From Halobacteriovorax vibrionivorans (GTDB lineage Bacteria > Bdellovibrionota > Bacteriovoracia > Bacteriovoracales > Bacteriovoracaceae): a DNA stretch of 64,000 nucleotides. The position numbers and the translations under genes were made by a program. The number at the start of each line of letters is the position of its first letter. Position 1 is the stretch's first letter. The notes under the pieces were generated by a model that was given only the letters and a program-made list of their open reading frames with translations, ran no database searches and had not been told where the DNA came from. Location of the stretch: assembly GCF_003346865.1 (NCBI RefSeq), contig NZ_QDKL01000002.1, positions 682,001 through 746,000 on the forward strand, in the 5' to 3' direction. Positions 25,812-35,410 of the stretch are shown here, in pieces.

Positions 25812-27284
25812 ATGAGCAACTACAATCTCTACGATTCAATTTTTGAACCTATCTGTGTTGTAAACAAGAGCAATGAAATTGTTTATTATAATCACTACTT
25901 TGCTTCATTCTTTAAGAAGTCACCACGAATTTTAAAGAAAGGACCAAAACTTAGAAGCTTATTTACAGGGTTTGAAATTGAAAGTTTTCTCTATGATATT
26001 CAAGGTGTAAAAGTCGGTCCAGAAGTAGAGATCTATCTTGACGATCAAACTTTTTACCACGTTATTATTAAAGCGATTGAGGCAAATGATGAAAAGATTG
26101 TCTGCTTTAATGATATAAGTATTGAAAAGAATCTTTATACAAAATATCGATATCAAATTGAAGAACTCAAAGAGATACATAACCAAATTATTCAAGCCGA
26201 TAAACTAAGTACTATCGGAGAGATTACTGCTACGATCTCACATGAGATCTCAAATCCTCTTACGATCGCATCAGGAAACCTTGAATTAGTGGATGCTTTA
26301 ATTAGTAATGAGAATATTGAATCAAAGGATCTAATCACTGGAAGTATTCACGATACTAAAGACTCTATCGATCGTATTACAAAAATTATAAAAGGCCTAA
26401 AGAGCTTCCTACACAATAAAGATAGTAATAAGAAATTCATTTCTGTTGAAAAAGTAGTTGAAAGATCTCTTAGTCTTTTGAAAGTTCCACTCGAACAAGA
26501 TGGAATTAAAGTTGAATTTGACTGCAAATCGTCTTCAATTATTTTGGCCAACCCAATTGAAATGGAGCAAGTTATTATTAACTTAGTAACTAATGCAATC
26601 CACGCCCTTGTAGACGCTAAAGTAGCCTCTCCTACTATTACAATAACAATTACAAAAGATGATGTTTGCCACATTATCAATGTTATTGATAATGGGCCGG
26701 GAATTAATGCAGAAAATAAAGATCAAATATTTGAGTCTTTCTTTACTACAAAAGAAGTTGGAGAAGGTACAGGGCTTGGCCTTGCTATTTCTTCTAAAAT
26801 TATCGATTCATATTCAGGTAGTTTAAAGCTTGTGGATTCTGATAGCGGATGTAATTTTGAAATCACTCTTCCAAAAATGGAGACGACTTCATTTACAGAT
26901 AGTGAACTTAGTATCAATTTAGATTTCAAAAGAGTTCTAGTAATTGATAATGAACCACAAATATTAAACTTATTTGCAAAGTATTTTAAAGATGGGCCAG
27001 TAAATCTTATCTTTGCTTCCGATGCAATTGAAGCTCAAAGACTTCTATTGGGTACAAATGTAGATGCCATCATCACAGACTATGATATGCCTGAGAAGAA
27101 TGGTGTTGAGTTTGCAAAAGAGCTAGCTAGTCAAGGAGATGAGACACCTGTGTTTATAATGTCAGGTGTAGCTCAAAAGAACTTGATAGCAGGTTATCAG
27201 GAAATAAAAGGGTTCCTTGAGAAGCCTTTTGAAAAAGAAGATATTCTAGATTTACTTGGAATTAAGAGTGAGGAGAATAACTAA
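25812..27284 (+). CDS. Soluble hybrid histidine kinase (PAS-HisKA-HATPase-REC)
   Basis: A 490-residue cytoplasmic kinase: a PAS-like domain (8-105), a HisKA domain with H144 in ATISHEISNPL, an ATPase domain with NLVTNAIHAL (N box), DNGPGI (G1) and GEGTGLGLAI (G2), and a receiver domain from about 375 with phospho-acceptor D423 (IITDYDMPEKNG) and the Lys in EKPF. It should autophosphorylate and pass phosphate to its own receiver and perhaps to the next gene's receiver. The stop overlaps the next start by one base. No membrane helix is present, so the signal is intracellular or comes from the partner-switching proteins. Confidence 0.94.
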   Translation: MSNYNLYDSIFEPICVVNKSNEIVYYNHYFASFFKKSPRILKKGPKLRSLFTGFEIESFLYDIQGVKVGPEVEIYLDDQTFYHVIIKAIEANDEKIVCFNDISIEKNLYTKYRYQIEELKEIHNQIIQADKLSTIGEITATISHEISNPLTIASGNLELVDALISNENIESKDLITGSIHDTKDSIDRITKIIKGLKSFLHNKDSNKKFISVEKVVERSLSLLKVPLEQDGIKVEFDCKSSSIILANPIEMEQVIINLVTNAIHALVDAKVASPTITITITKDDVCHIINVIDNGPGINAENKDQIFESFFTTKEVGEGTGLGLAISSKIIDSYSGSLKLVDSDSGCNFEITLPKMETTSFTDSELSINLDFKRVLVIDNEPQILNLFAKYFKDGPVNLIFASDAIEAQRLLLGTNVDAIITDYDMPEKNGVEFAKELASQGDETPVFIMSGVAQKNLIAGYQEIKGFLEKPFEKEDILDLLGIKSEENN

Positions 27285-27694
27285 TGGCAATGTCTCCGGC
27301 AAGTCCACCATTAGCAAAAAAACCTTCTGTTCTCATTGTTGATGATGAGGAAAAGATCTGCTTTCTTATCAAAACATTTTTAGAACAAACTGGTGCATTT
27401 AAAAATATTGTTACTGCTGATACGGTAAGTGTGGCACTTTTAAAACTTAGAAATGAAGACTTTGATCTTGTTATTATTGATTATAAATTACCTGATAAGG
27501 ATGGAACTTATTTTATCGATGTTGCAAGTAAATCAATGAAGTATCAGAAAATGAAGTATCTTCTTATTTCAGGATTTTTAGATAATCGCTCAATGGTTAG
27601 TGTTATTAATTCTGGTGTAACAAATGTTTTAGTAAAGCCATTTTCAAGAGATGATCTCATCGATAAGGTCTACTCTCTCCTAAAGATTAAATAG
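27284..27694 (+). CDS. Single-domain response regulator
   Basis: A 136-residue CheY-like receiver: acidic pocket VDDEE (20-24), phospho-acceptor D66 in VIIDYKLPDKDG, a Ser in LLISGF and the Lys in VLVKPFS. There is no output domain, so it acts by protein contact or as a phosphate relay. It overlaps the hybrid kinase gene by one base and its end overlaps the convergent carbonic-anhydrase-like gene by eight bases. It closes the five-gene signalling operon. Confidence 0.93.
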   Translation: MAMSPASPPLAKKPSVLIVDDEEKICFLIKTFLEQTGAFKNIVTADTVSVALLKLRNEDFDLVIIDYKLPDKDGTYFIDVASKSMKYQKMKYLLISGFLDNRSMVSVINSGVTNVLVKPFSRDDLIDKVYSLLKIK

Positions 27695-28208
27695 GCTCGA
27701 CTTCATTTAAAAACTCATCTTTTGTTAAAAGATAAGACTTATAATGATTACTATATGTATTCACCTCTTCTGGTGTGAGCTTTCTTTTGGCAACAGCAGG
27801 AGTACCTATAATAAAGCTCTCAGGGGGATAAACTTTTCCAGGAGGAACAACACTTCCCCCTGCTACAATAGAGTTTTTTCCAATGACAGCACCATCAAGA
27901 ACAGTGGCCCCCATTCCAATAAGACAGCCTTCTTCAATTGTACACGCGTGCAGAGTTACACTATGGCCCACACTAACATTCTCTTTGATAATTAACGGAA
28001 TATCTTCAACAACATGAAGCATTGTCAGATCTTGAATATTACAATTATCACCTATGTGTATTTCGTTCACATCACCACGAGCAACAACTTGAAACCATAG
28101 AGAAACATTCTTTCCAAGAAAGACCTTTCCTATGACATCTGCTGAGTCGGCGACAAAACATCCCTCACCAAGACTTGGTTCAATTCCTTTATAACGATAT
28201 AGCGTCAT
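27687..28208 (-). CDS. Gamma-carbonic anhydrase family protein (YrdA/PaaY-like)
   Basis: A 173-residue left-handed beta-helix protein with hexapeptide repeats. The three Zn/Fe-binding histidines are seen as H65 (TMLHVV), H82 and H87 (VGHSVTLHAC), and R44/D46 in VARGDVN complete the usual active-site pattern. It could hydrate CO2 or act as a thioesterase, as members differ. It begins one base after the stop-side neighbour at 28209, so both are on one transcript with the glycine-zipper gene upstream. Confidence 0.9.
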   Translation of the reverse strand: MTLYRYKGIEPSLGEGCFVADSADVIGKVFLGKNVSLWFQVVARGDVNEIHIGDNCNIQDLTMLHVVEDIPLIIKENVSVGHSVTLHACTIEEGCLIGMGATVLDGAVIGKNSIVAGGSVVPPGKVYPPESFIIGTPAVAKRKLTPEEVNTYSNHYKSYLLTKDEFLNEVEPI

Positions 28209-28601
28209 CTATCTCCACCCAATTACTTCATAACCTTTTTCTGCAAGACAGCGATTAACAAAGCGCTGTTTTACTTCATCTTCACTTAGACCTGCTGATG
28301 CGGCACCACTCGCTCCGCCAATAGCTGCGCCCTGAGCGGCTCCTCGTCCAGCATTTCCACCAAAGACAGCACTTGCTACAGCACCAACGATAGCACCCCA
28401 TGCAGCACCTTTTCCACCTTCACGAATCATCTGCCTTCCACGCTCACTTTCTAAAAACTCATCGGCCTTATCCATGCAAAGAGAGATATCTCGATCAGCT
28501 TGTTCCTTTCCATATTTTTGATAGGCCTTATTTGGGTAGAGTTTAGGTTTAGAAGCGCAGGCAACTAAGACAATTAAAAGCGATAGTGAAAATATCTTCA
28601 T
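28209..28601 (-). CDS. Glycine-zipper lipoprotein
   Basis: A 130-residue protein from the ATG at 28601, which has a GGGAG Shine-Dalgarno about seven bases upstream; a TTG four codons earlier is less likely. The lipobox LVAC puts the lipidated Cys at 15. Residues about 60-105 are a glycine zipper (AAWGAIVGAVASAVFGG then GRGAAQGAAIGGASGAAS), which usually forms membrane-inserted hairpins, followed by a soluble tail with one Cys. Similar lipoproteins support outer-membrane integrity; the precise role is unknown. Confidence 0.8.
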   Translation of the reverse strand: MKIFSLSLLIVLVACASKPKLYPNKAYQKYGKEQADRDISLCMDKADEFLESERGRQMIREGGKGAAWGAIVGAVASAVFGGNAGRGAAQGAAIGGASGAASAGLSEDEVKQRFVNRCLAEKGYEVIGWR

Positions 28602-28611
28602 GATTGCTCCC

Positions 28612-28635
28612 AAAAAAAAAGCCGCTTAAAGCGGC
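28612..28635 (-). terminator. Rho-independent terminator of the cytochrome c gene
   Basis: On the minus strand a GCCGC/GCGGC stem with a TTTAA-type loop (28621-28635) is followed by nine T residues (28620-28612). It sits just after the cytochrome gene and directly before the Shine-Dalgarno of the glycine-zipper gene. Confidence 0.85.
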
Positions 28636-28653
28636 CTTATTTAGATTTGAATT

Positions 28654-29157
28654 TTATTCTTCTTTAACTCCACCCCATGGAATCTTTGAAAGATAGGCTG
28701 CTAAATCAGCAATATCCTCTGGGGAAAGTTTTTTAACAATAGTTAACATTTGCTGGTTAACACGTACTCCGTTTTTCATATCAAGAAGTTGCTTCTCAAT
28801 ATACCATTCCATTTGTCCACCAATACGAGGTGCCTTATTAGCGGCTTTCCCTGAACCATCTTTAGCGTGACATGCAATACATTGCTTATAAAGCTTATCT
28901 GCTCTTTCAAGTTGTGGAGTATCTAAAGGGATAATTGTCTTTTCTTCGATTACTTCATCAGTGATAACTGGTGGAGCTGTAACTTCAGCGTGTATTTTTG
29001 CAAGTTCTTCAACTTCTTTTAAGTGAGCAATATGAGCTTTTTCAGCTGCTTCAAAATTATATTTCTCATTGTTGACTTCAACGCTCTGGTAACTTGATAA
29101 GTTCATAACAAGAACTAGCCCTACTAAAGTGAGGGAAAATAGCACTAAACGATACAT
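28654..29157 (-). CDS. Membrane-anchored class I cytochrome c
   Basis: A 167-residue protein with an N-terminal transmembrane anchor (3-20), a charged Glu/Ala-rich linker (30-85) and one c-type cytochrome domain with heme motif CIACH near residue 93. The distal methionine is probably in QQMLTIV, and the end LSPEDIADLAAYLSKI is typical of cytochrome c553-type domains. It should shuttle electrons in the periplasm, probably to a terminal oxidase. A strong terminator follows it. It diverges from leuS. Confidence 0.9.
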   Translation of the reverse strand: MYRLVLFSLTLVGLVLVMNLSSYQSVEVNNEKYNFEAAEKAHIAHLKEVEELAKIHAEVTAPPVITDEVIEEKTIIPLDTPQLERADKLYKQCIACHAKDGSGKAANKAPRIGGQMEWYIEKQLLDMKNGVRVNQQMLTIVKKLSPEDIADLAAYLSKIPWGGVKEE

Positions 29158-29291
29158 CGTTTCTCCATTCCAAAAATTAATCTACTTTTAATGGCTTAAG
29201 TATAATTGTCCTGACTGATTTTGGCAATCGTAAAGGTATCAAGCTCAAATCTTACTACCTTGCGCGTCATCAATAACGCACGGCTAATACA

Positions 29292-29320
29292 TGGACGTTC
29301 TACATTATAGGGTTTATAAT
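29292..29320 (+). promoter_or_regulatory. Promoter of leuS-metG
   Basis: TGGACG (29292-29297), a 17-base spacer and a perfect TATAAT (29315-29320) lie 38 bases before the leuS start; an AGGAG Shine-Dalgarno follows. The short leader leaves no room for a T-box or attenuator. Confidence 0.65.
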
Positions 29321-29357
29321 TCGGCCACAAAAACTTAAGTAAATTCAGGAGCTTTTA

Positions 29358-31766
29358 ATGCAGTACAACTTTGGTGAGATTGAACCAAAATGGCAAAAGT
29401 TTTGGGAAGACAACAAAACTTTTAGAACCGACTCAACAGACAAAACGAAACCTAAATACTATGTATTGGATATGTTTCCTTATCCATCAGGTGCAGGACT
29501 TCACGTTGGTCACGTTGAAGGATACACAGCAACAGATATCTTAGCTCGTTTTAAAAGAATGAATGGGCACAATGTTCTTCACCCAATGGGTTGGGATTCA
29601 TTTGGACTTCCTGCTGAGAACTACGCCATCAAAACGGGAACTCACCCAAATGTAATAACAAAAGAAAATATTGGAAACTTCACAAGACAACTAAAGGCTT
29701 GTGGATTCTCATATGATTGGGATCGTGAGATCGCAACTTCAAGTATTGATTACTATAAGTGGACTCAATGGATCTTTACTCAACTTTATAATAAAGGCCT
29801 AGCTTTTGAAGATGAGATTTCTGTTAACTGGTGTCCTGAACTTAAGACAGTTCTAGCTAACGAAGAAGTAATCGATGGAAAATCTGAAGTTGGTGGCCAC
29901 CCAGTTGTTAGAAAACCAATGAAGCAGTGGATGTTAAAGATTACTGAATACGCAGACCGTCTTCTCGAAGATCTTGATGATCTTGATTGGCCAGAGTCTC
30001 TAAAAGAGTTACAAAGAAATTGGATTGGTCGCTCTGAAGGTGCACAGGTTTCTTTTGAAGTAAAAGGTGCAGATTCGAAAATTGATGTTTTCACAACTCG
30101 TCCAGATACTCTTTTTGGTGCAACGTACATGGTCCTAGCTCCTGAACACGACCTAGTTGCAAAAATTACCACTGAAGATCAAAAAGCAGATATTGAAGCC
30201 TATATCAAAGAAGCGGCCCTTAAGTCTGATCTTGATCGAACGGATCTAAATAAGAATAAGTCCGGTGTTTTCACTGGCGCTTATGCAATCAACCCTCTTA
30301 ATGGAAAAGAGATTCCAATTTGGATTGCTGATTATGTCCTAATCTCGTACGGAACAGGAGCGATCATGGCCGTTCCAGCTCATGACGAAAGAGACTGGGA
30401 ATTTGCTAAGAAATACGACCTTGAAATCCTTCCAGTCCTTGAAGGTGGAGACGTTAATGAAGCGGCCTTCACTGGAGATGGTACCCATATTAATTCAGAC
30501 TTCCTAGATGGGCTAAATAAAGAAGATGCGATTTCAAAAGTTATCGCTCACCTTGAAGAAAAAAATATCGGAAAGAAAGAAATTAACTACAAGCTTCGCG
30601 ACTGGTTATTTTCTCGTCAAAGATACTGGGGAGAACCATTCCCAATTTTAAAATTTGAAGATGGAACTGTAAGATGTCTTGATGAAGATGAGCTTCCAGT
30701 TGGTCTTCCTGAAGTTGAAAAGTATGAACCATCGGGAACTGGTGAGTCACCACTAGCTCGCATTGATGATTGGTTATACTTAACTGATCCAAAGACAGGC
30801 AAGAAAGCAAGACGTGAAACAAATACAATGCCTCAGTGGGCAGGATCTTGTTGGTACTACCTTCGCTTCATTGATCCAAAGAACTCTGAAGTTGCATGGG
30901 ATAAGCAATTAGAAGAATACTGGATGCCAGTCGATCTGTATGTTGGTGGAGTTGAGCACGCTGTTCTTCACCTACTCTACGCTCGCTTCTGGCACAAGGT
31001 TCTATTTGATCTTGGACTTGTTTCCACAAAAGAGCCATTCCAGAAACTTTTCAACCAAGGTCTTATCCTAGATGAGCATGGTGAGAAGATGAGTAAGTCA
31101 AAAGGAAATACTGTAAACCCAGATGATATCATCAAAGAATACGGTGCAGATGCTCTTAGACTTTATGAAATGTTCATGGGGCCACTTGAAAAAGTTAAGC
31201 CGTGGCAAACAAAAGGTGTAAAAGGAGTATTTAACTTCCTTAGAAAATCATTCACTTTCTATGGAAACCCAGAAAATACTTACGAAGGTGAAGAGAAGAA
31301 TCAAGATGTTCTAAAACACCTACACAAGACAATTAAAAAAGTTACTGAAGATGTTGAAAACCTTCGTTTTAACACAGCGATCTCAGCAATGATGGTAATG
31401 AATAACGAAGTTATTAAACTTGGACAGGTTTCAGTTGAGACGGCCAAAGCATTTACAAGACTTCTTTCTCCATTTGCTCCACACGCTGCTGAAGAGATGT
31501 GGGCAAATTTAGGTGAAACAACTTCTTGTTCACTTGCTCCGTGGCCGGCCTTTGATCCTGAGCTTGCTAAAGATGACCTAATCACAATGGCCATCCAAGT
31601 AAATGGTAAAACGAGATCTACAATTGATGTACCTGCTGATATCTCAAAAGAAGACTTTCTTGCACAGGCCAAGGCCGATGAGAAAGTAGCAAAGTTTATC
31701 ACGGGAACAATTGTTAAAGAGATCTACGTTCCGGGAAGAATTTGTAACATTGTAGTTAAAGGATAA
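29358..31766 (+). CDS. leuS: Leucyl-tRNA synthetase
   Basis: An 802-residue class I synthetase that charges tRNA-Leu. The HIGH-type motif is HVGH (49-52), KMSKS is at 577-581, the CP1 editing domain (about 220-410) includes the [19 protein letters not shown] segment and the acidic [11 protein letters not shown] that removes mischarged amino acids, and an anticodon-binding domain with [14 protein letters not shown] closes the protein. Length is in the usual bacterial range. metG starts three bases after the stop, so the two are one operon. Confidence 0.98.
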   Translation: MQYNFGEIEPKWQKFWEDNKTFRTDSTDKTKPKYYVLDMFPYPSGAGLHVGHVEGYTATDILARFKRMNGHNVLHPMGWDSFGLPAENYAIKTGTHPNVITKENIGNFTRQLKACGFSYDWDREIATSSIDYYKWTQWIFTQLYNKGLAFEDEISVNWCPELKTVLANEEVIDGKSEVGGHPVVRKPMKQWMLKITEYADRLLEDLDDLDWPESLKELQRNWIGRSEGAQVSFEVKGADSKIDVFTTRPDTLFGATYMVLAPEHDLVAKITTEDQKADIEAYIKEAALKSDLDRTDLNKNKSGVFTGAYAINPLNGKEIPIWIADYVLISYGTGAIMAVPAHDERDWEFAKKYDLEILPVLEGGDVNEAAFTGDGTHINSDFLDGLNKEDAISKVIAHLEEKNIGKKEINYKLRDWLFSRQRYWGEPFPILKFEDGTVRCLDEDELPVGLPEVEKYEPSGTGESPLARIDDWLYLTDPKTGKKARRETNTMPQWAGSCWYYLRFIDPKNSEVAWDKQLEEYWMPVDLYVGGVEHAVLHLLYARFWHKVLFDLGLVSTKEPFQKLFNQGLILDEHGEKMSKSKGNTVNPDDIIKEYGADALRLYEMFMGPLEKVKPWQTKGVKGVFNFLRKSFTFYGNPENTYEGEEKNQDVLKHLHKTIKKVTEDVENLRFNTAISAMMVMNNEVIKLGQVSVETAKAFTRLLSPFAPHAAEEMWANLGETTSCSLAPWPAFDPELAKDDLITMAIQVNGKTRSTIDVPADISKEDFLAQAKADEKVAKFITGTIVKEIYVPGRICNIVVKG

Positions 31767-31769
31767 ACT

Positions 31770-33254
31770 ATGAAAAATACATTCTATGCAACAACAGCTA
31801 TCGACTACCCAAATGGGCGTCCTCATATCGGACATGCTTATGAGAAGATTGTAACTGACTCATACGCACGTTGGAATAGACTCCTTGGAAAAGATGTTTA
31901 CTTCCTAACTGGAACAGATGAAAACGGACAAAAGCTTATTGAGTCGGCCAAGGATGCAGGTCTTGATACACTTGAATTCGTTAATAAGAATGTCGAAGTT
32001 TTTAAAGACCTTTGTACAAGAGCAAATATTAGTCATGACGACTTCATCAGAACAACTGAGAAGCGTCATGAAGATTCATGTGTTGAACTTTGGAAGAAAC
32101 TTGAAGAGAAGGGATTAATTTACCACGGGCACTACTCTGGTAATTACTGTCTTTCTTGTGAGTCTTTTTACACTGAAGCACAAGCACCTGATGGAAACTG
32201 CCCTGAGCACCACAAGCCACTTGAACTCAAAGAAGAAGAAGGCTTCTTCTTTAAACTGAGTGAATACCAAAAATGGATTATCGATCACCTAAAAGCGAAC
32301 CCTGATTTTATTGTTCCAGGTGCACGCTATAAAGAAATTCTTTCTCGCCTTGAAAATGACGACCTAAGAGACCTTGCTATTTCACGTCCAAGCCAAGGAT
32401 GGGGTGTAAAGGTTCCGGGTAATGATAACTTTGTTATGTATACTTGGTTTGATGCTCTTATCAATTACTACTCTGCTCTTGATTCAGATCAAAAAGAAAA
32501 GTTCTGGCCAGCAGATATGCACGTTATTGGTAAAGATATCCTTTGGTTCCATTCAGTAATTTGGCCATGTATGCTAAAGGCCGCAGACCTTCCTCTTCCA
32601 AAACAAGTATATGTTCACGGAATGGTACTTGCTGAAGATGGAAAGAAAATGAGTAAGTCTCTTGGTAATGTTGTTGATCCATTTGAGATGCTTGAAAAAT
32701 ATCCAACGGATACTTTCCGCTACTATATGCTAAAAAATATTTCATCATCTGGTGATGGAAAATTCTCTGAACAAGAATTAGTTGATAAGCACAATACTGA
32801 GCTTGCAAATGACTATGGAAATCTTTTAATGAGAGTTATCAAACTAGGTCTAAAGAGCTTTCCTGATAAAGTCTACACGCCAGAAGGTGTGGCCCAAGAA
32901 ATCGATGCTCTTCCATATTTTGAGCGTGCTAAGGAGTTCATGGATAAGCGTGAGCACAACAAGGCCATTGATGCGATTTGGGACCTTATCGTTAGCCTTA
33001 ATCAATACGTAAATGATAAAGAGCCTTGGAAGCATAAGAAAAATGAAGCAGCATTTGCTCCAATCGCTTATAACTGTTTCTACGGTATGGCAGCAGCATC
33101 ATATATGCTTCAGGCCTTCCTTCCAGAGTGTACGAAAACAGCTCTTGAATATATTGGTTCAAGTGCTCTTGGAACTGAACTTATGGAATTTGGGGCCGCA
33201 ACTTATACGCCTCAGCCACCGGAAGCTTTATTTCCAAAAGTAGAACTTAAATAA
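31770..33254 (+). CDS. metG: Methionyl-tRNA synthetase, short form
   Basis: A 494-residue class I synthetase that charges tRNA-Met. The HIGH motif is PHIGH near residue 18, KMSKS is at 293-297, and a zinc-knuckle-like insertion contains CLSCESFY and NCPEHH. It lacks the C-terminal dimerisation/tRNA-binding domain of E. coli MetG, as many bacterial enzymes do. It follows leuS after three bases and is closed by a structured 3' region starting at its stop codon. Confidence 0.97.
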   Translation: MKNTFYATTAIDYPNGRPHIGHAYEKIVTDSYARWNRLLGKDVYFLTGTDENGQKLIESAKDAGLDTLEFVNKNVEVFKDLCTRANISHDDFIRTTEKRHEDSCVELWKKLEEKGLIYHGHYSGNYCLSCESFYTEAQAPDGNCPEHHKPLELKEEEGFFFKLSEYQKWIIDHLKANPDFIVPGARYKEILSRLENDDLRDLAISRPSQGWGVKVPGNDNFVMYTWFDALINYYSALDSDQKEKFWPADMHVIGKDILWFHSVIWPCMLKAADLPLPKQVYVHGMVLAEDGKKMSKSLGNVVDPFEMLEKYPTDTFRYYMLKNISSSGDGKFSEQELVDKHNTELANDYGNLLMRVIKLGLKSFPDKVYTPEGVAQEIDALPYFERAKEFMDKREHNKAIDAIWDLIVSLNQYVNDKEPWKHKKNEAAFAPIAYNCFYGMAAASYMLQAFLPECTKTALEYIGSSALGTELMEFGAATYTPQPPEALFPKVELK

Positions 33255-33292
33255 CAGCGGCATCTTAGCGAAGCTAAGATTTGACGCTGTTA
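33252..33292. repeat. Two-tier hairpin at the metG stop
   Basis: Outer arms TAACAGCG (33252-33259) and CGCTGTTA (33285-33292) enclose inner arms ATCTTAGC and GCTAAGAT around GAA. All arms are perfect; GC and TTGA form an internal loop. It starts on the metG stop codon and has no T-tract, so it is either a 3' mRNA stabiliser or a factor-dependent terminator. Confidence 0.6.
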
Positions 33293-33329
33293 TAGCTCCC
33301 CTACACTTTAGCTAGAAAACAATTTCAAC

Positions 33330-33351
33330 AAGCCTGCGTTTATGCAGGCTT
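33330..33351. terminator. Hairpin between metG and the lipoprotein gene
   Basis: AAGCCTGC (33330-33337) pairs perfectly with GCAGGCTT (33344-33351) around GTTTAT. The T-rich tail is weak on both strands. It is probably a bidirectional terminator of the convergent pair metG and 33424. Confidence 0.5.
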
Positions 33352-33423
33352 AGTTGCCTCAGGAGCAATGGGAAAGTCAAAGTATATGAAAAAAGAAAAT
33401 CAGCAAATAAAATATAAATAAAG

Positions 33424-33951
33424 TTACGGAGTGCACTCGTTCACAACATCATCATCAGAGTAGAAGAGCACGCGCCCAATTTTAGAATCTGTCTCAATAA
33501 TATTCCTGATATCGTCAGTGATATTTATATGCGGAGAAATTTTATCATTTTCAACTGTTGCTCTAATTGTTCCAAAGTTATTTAAGATAAGCTCATTATC
33601 CACAACGTCATAGGTCTGAGTAAAAGAAGTTGAATATATACTTTGATCAATATTTGAAGGAAAAGGATATTCGCTATAACTTAAGTCATAGGTTTTAGTT
33701 TGGCGATATAATGTAATAAGAACTTGGGCAACAAAACGATCTCCAGCAACATCCTCTGTAATTAAACCTGTGAAGGACATGGCCTTATGCTTACGAGTAT
33801 TAGCTGAGCATTTGCCAACAGACTCCATATGAAAAGCTTCTTCAACAGAAAGATTCTCTAGTGGATTTAACTTTGTTCCTACAACATAGTCATTTTCACC
33901 GCATGAAAATAGAATTAGTATCAGTAGACTTAAAGAAATAACACTCTTCAA
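33424..33951 (-). CDS. Small lipoprotein of unknown function
   Basis: A 175-residue protein with a lipoprotein signal (LILILFSC, Cys17). The mature part is beta-rich without a recognised domain; two further cysteines (GKCSANT and the final ECTP) could pair. It has no close neighbour on its strand except the protease gene, whose stop lies upstream by more than 100 bases, so it is probably transcribed alone. Confidence 0.65.
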   Translation of the reverse strand: MKSVISLSLLILILFSCGENDYVVGTKLNPLENLSVEEAFHMESVGKCSANTRKHKAMSFTGLITEDVAGDRFVAQVLITLYRQTKTYDLSYSEYPFPSNIDQSIYSTSFTQTYDVVDNELILNNFGTIRATVENDKISPHINITDDIRNIIETDSKIGRVLFYSDDDVVNECTP

Positions 33952-34060
33952 AAAAACGCTCCATAATTTAGTTTACTAAATTGTAGAACGTTTAAATCGT
34001 TAATAAAAGATGTTTATTAAGAACGTCTTAAGAAAGCATTAACTCTCTAAAATGCCTAAT

Positions 34061-35242
34061 CTAATAACAAGGAACTTCAATATTAAAGTCACCCCATTTC
34101 TTTATTCGATATCTCTTCATGTCAAATCGGCCAGAGCCTGGAACATTTCTCGTATGTTCACCATCAATAATCACATTTCTATTTCTATCCCGTGCATGTA
34201 AGTAGAGCACTCCATTCTTCGTTTGAAAAAACCTTATGGTTTCACCTGGTTTAAGCGTATAAAAACCTTTCGCTTCCCAGCTATCGGTTTTGTGATTCTT
34301 ATAATCAAATGCTATTAAAGCCTCTTTTGATGAACAATTATTTTTAATCAAAACATTAATGATACTTTCATGCTTCATTTCTTTTGAAACCCATTTTTCG
34401 ATAAAGTCATTATCTTCACTAAATGTTCCGGAGAAAATGGCCTGTGCAATTTTCCCTCTTTCATCTGTTAGAAATGATCCGTAATTTACGCTCTTATATC
34501 TATCTTCTCCAGTTATCACACCATGTATATATGAGTTGCCATACTTTTCAGAGTAGACAAGAATTGGTGAACCACTTTGGCCACTTATTACATCACAATA
34601 AATATCAAGACGTTTGTCACTTGCTTGATCAATTTCACAATTTTCTTGGAAGTATTGTTGACCATCAGGCTTATCACCTGGATAACCTATCGTTAGAGTT
34701 TTTCCATCTGGTAAACTAGACCTACCCCAATAACCGGCAGTACCAACTCTTTTTCCGGCACTTCTTCCCTGAGAATCTAGACCTAGCTTCATAATAGCAA
34801 TATCTTCATCTGGATAATGTGAAATATTTGAGTAATCTTTTGGATAATAAACTCTCTCAATTGGAAATCGACCGTACTTTGGTTTATTTTTATTTGTTAG
34901 ACCAGGGTAGAAAAATGAGTTTTGTAAAAGATCTTCTGTCTCTGCTTTAAAGGCACAATGAGCGGCAGTTATAATATAGCTATCATTAATTAGAGTCCCT
35001 GAACACGTATTTACTGTCGCAACACCTGTACTTGGATTAACAATCTCAGTCCTAATCTGCCCAACTTTTTTAACAATTTCTTTATTTAAGCGACCAGTTG
35101 TTTCAGCGCGATCATCACTACCAATAATTTGATTAGAGCTTTCTACATTCACTTCTTTACTAGAAGCGACCTCGCTATTTTGGCATGAGATGAAATTAAA
35201 TAAGATCAATGACGTATAAATTAACTGCTTTCCAGTAAACAT
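34061..35242 (-). CDS. Secreted trypsin/V8-like serine protease, lipoprotein
   Basis: A 393-residue protein with a lipobox-like signal (FNFISC, Cys20). The chymotrypsin-fold domain (about 50-270) shows the full triad: His in IITAAHC, Asp in DEDIAIMKL and Ser in SGQSGSPIL, with GTLIND before the His. The last 110 residues form an extra beta-rich domain (LKPGETIRFFQT, LYLHARDR) that may bind substrate. It is likely exported to the outer membrane or released. The G-x-S-G-S/G-P motif and DPED-like loop fit V8/glutamyl-endopeptidase relatives. Confidence 0.88.
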   Translation of the reverse strand: MFTGKQLIYTSLILFNFISCQNSEVASSKEVNVESSNQIIGSDDRAETTGRLNKEIVKKVGQIRTEIVNPSTGVATVNTCSGTLINDSYIITAAHCAFKAETEDLLQNSFFYPGLTNKNKPKYGRFPIERVYYPKDYSNISHYPDEDIAIMKLGLDSQGRSAGKRVGTAGYWGRSSLPDGKTLTIGYPGDKPDGQQYFQENCEIDQASDKRLDIYCDVISGQSGSPILVYSEKYGNSYIHGVITGEDRYKSVNYGSFLTDERGKIAQAIFSGTFSEDNDFIEKWVSKEMKHESIINVLIKNNCSSKEALIAFDYKNHKTDSWEAKGFYTLKPGETIRFFQTKNGVLYLHARDRNRNVIIDGEHTRNVPGSGRFDMKRYRIKKWGDFNIEVPCY

Positions 35243-35383
35243 TCGCTCCTCTCTATTCTAATAAATCAATATATTTATTTTAATAAAAAAGAGTGTTTCT
35301 ATCCTTTTAATTGGAAGTTTTATAGAGGATGTTTATTTCATGTACAGCCTGAAAAGACAGTGTTTTCAGTAATTTAGAAGAAA

Positions 35384-35404
35384 AAGGCTTCCTATGGAAG
35401 CCTT
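35384..35404 (-). terminator. Rho-independent terminator of the nuclease gene
   Basis: On the minus strand AAGGCTTCC (35404-35396), loop ATA and GGAAGCCTT (35392-35384) are followed by TTTTTC. It lies seven bases after the stop of the nuclease gene. Confidence 0.85.
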
Positions 35405-35410
35405 CTCATA

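Noticed and set aside
29158..29357. Possible T-box or other amino-acid-responsive leader before leuS
   Set aside because: The promoter at 29292-29320 leaves a leader of about 30 bases, too short for such an element, and no specifier or antiterminator bulge is visible.
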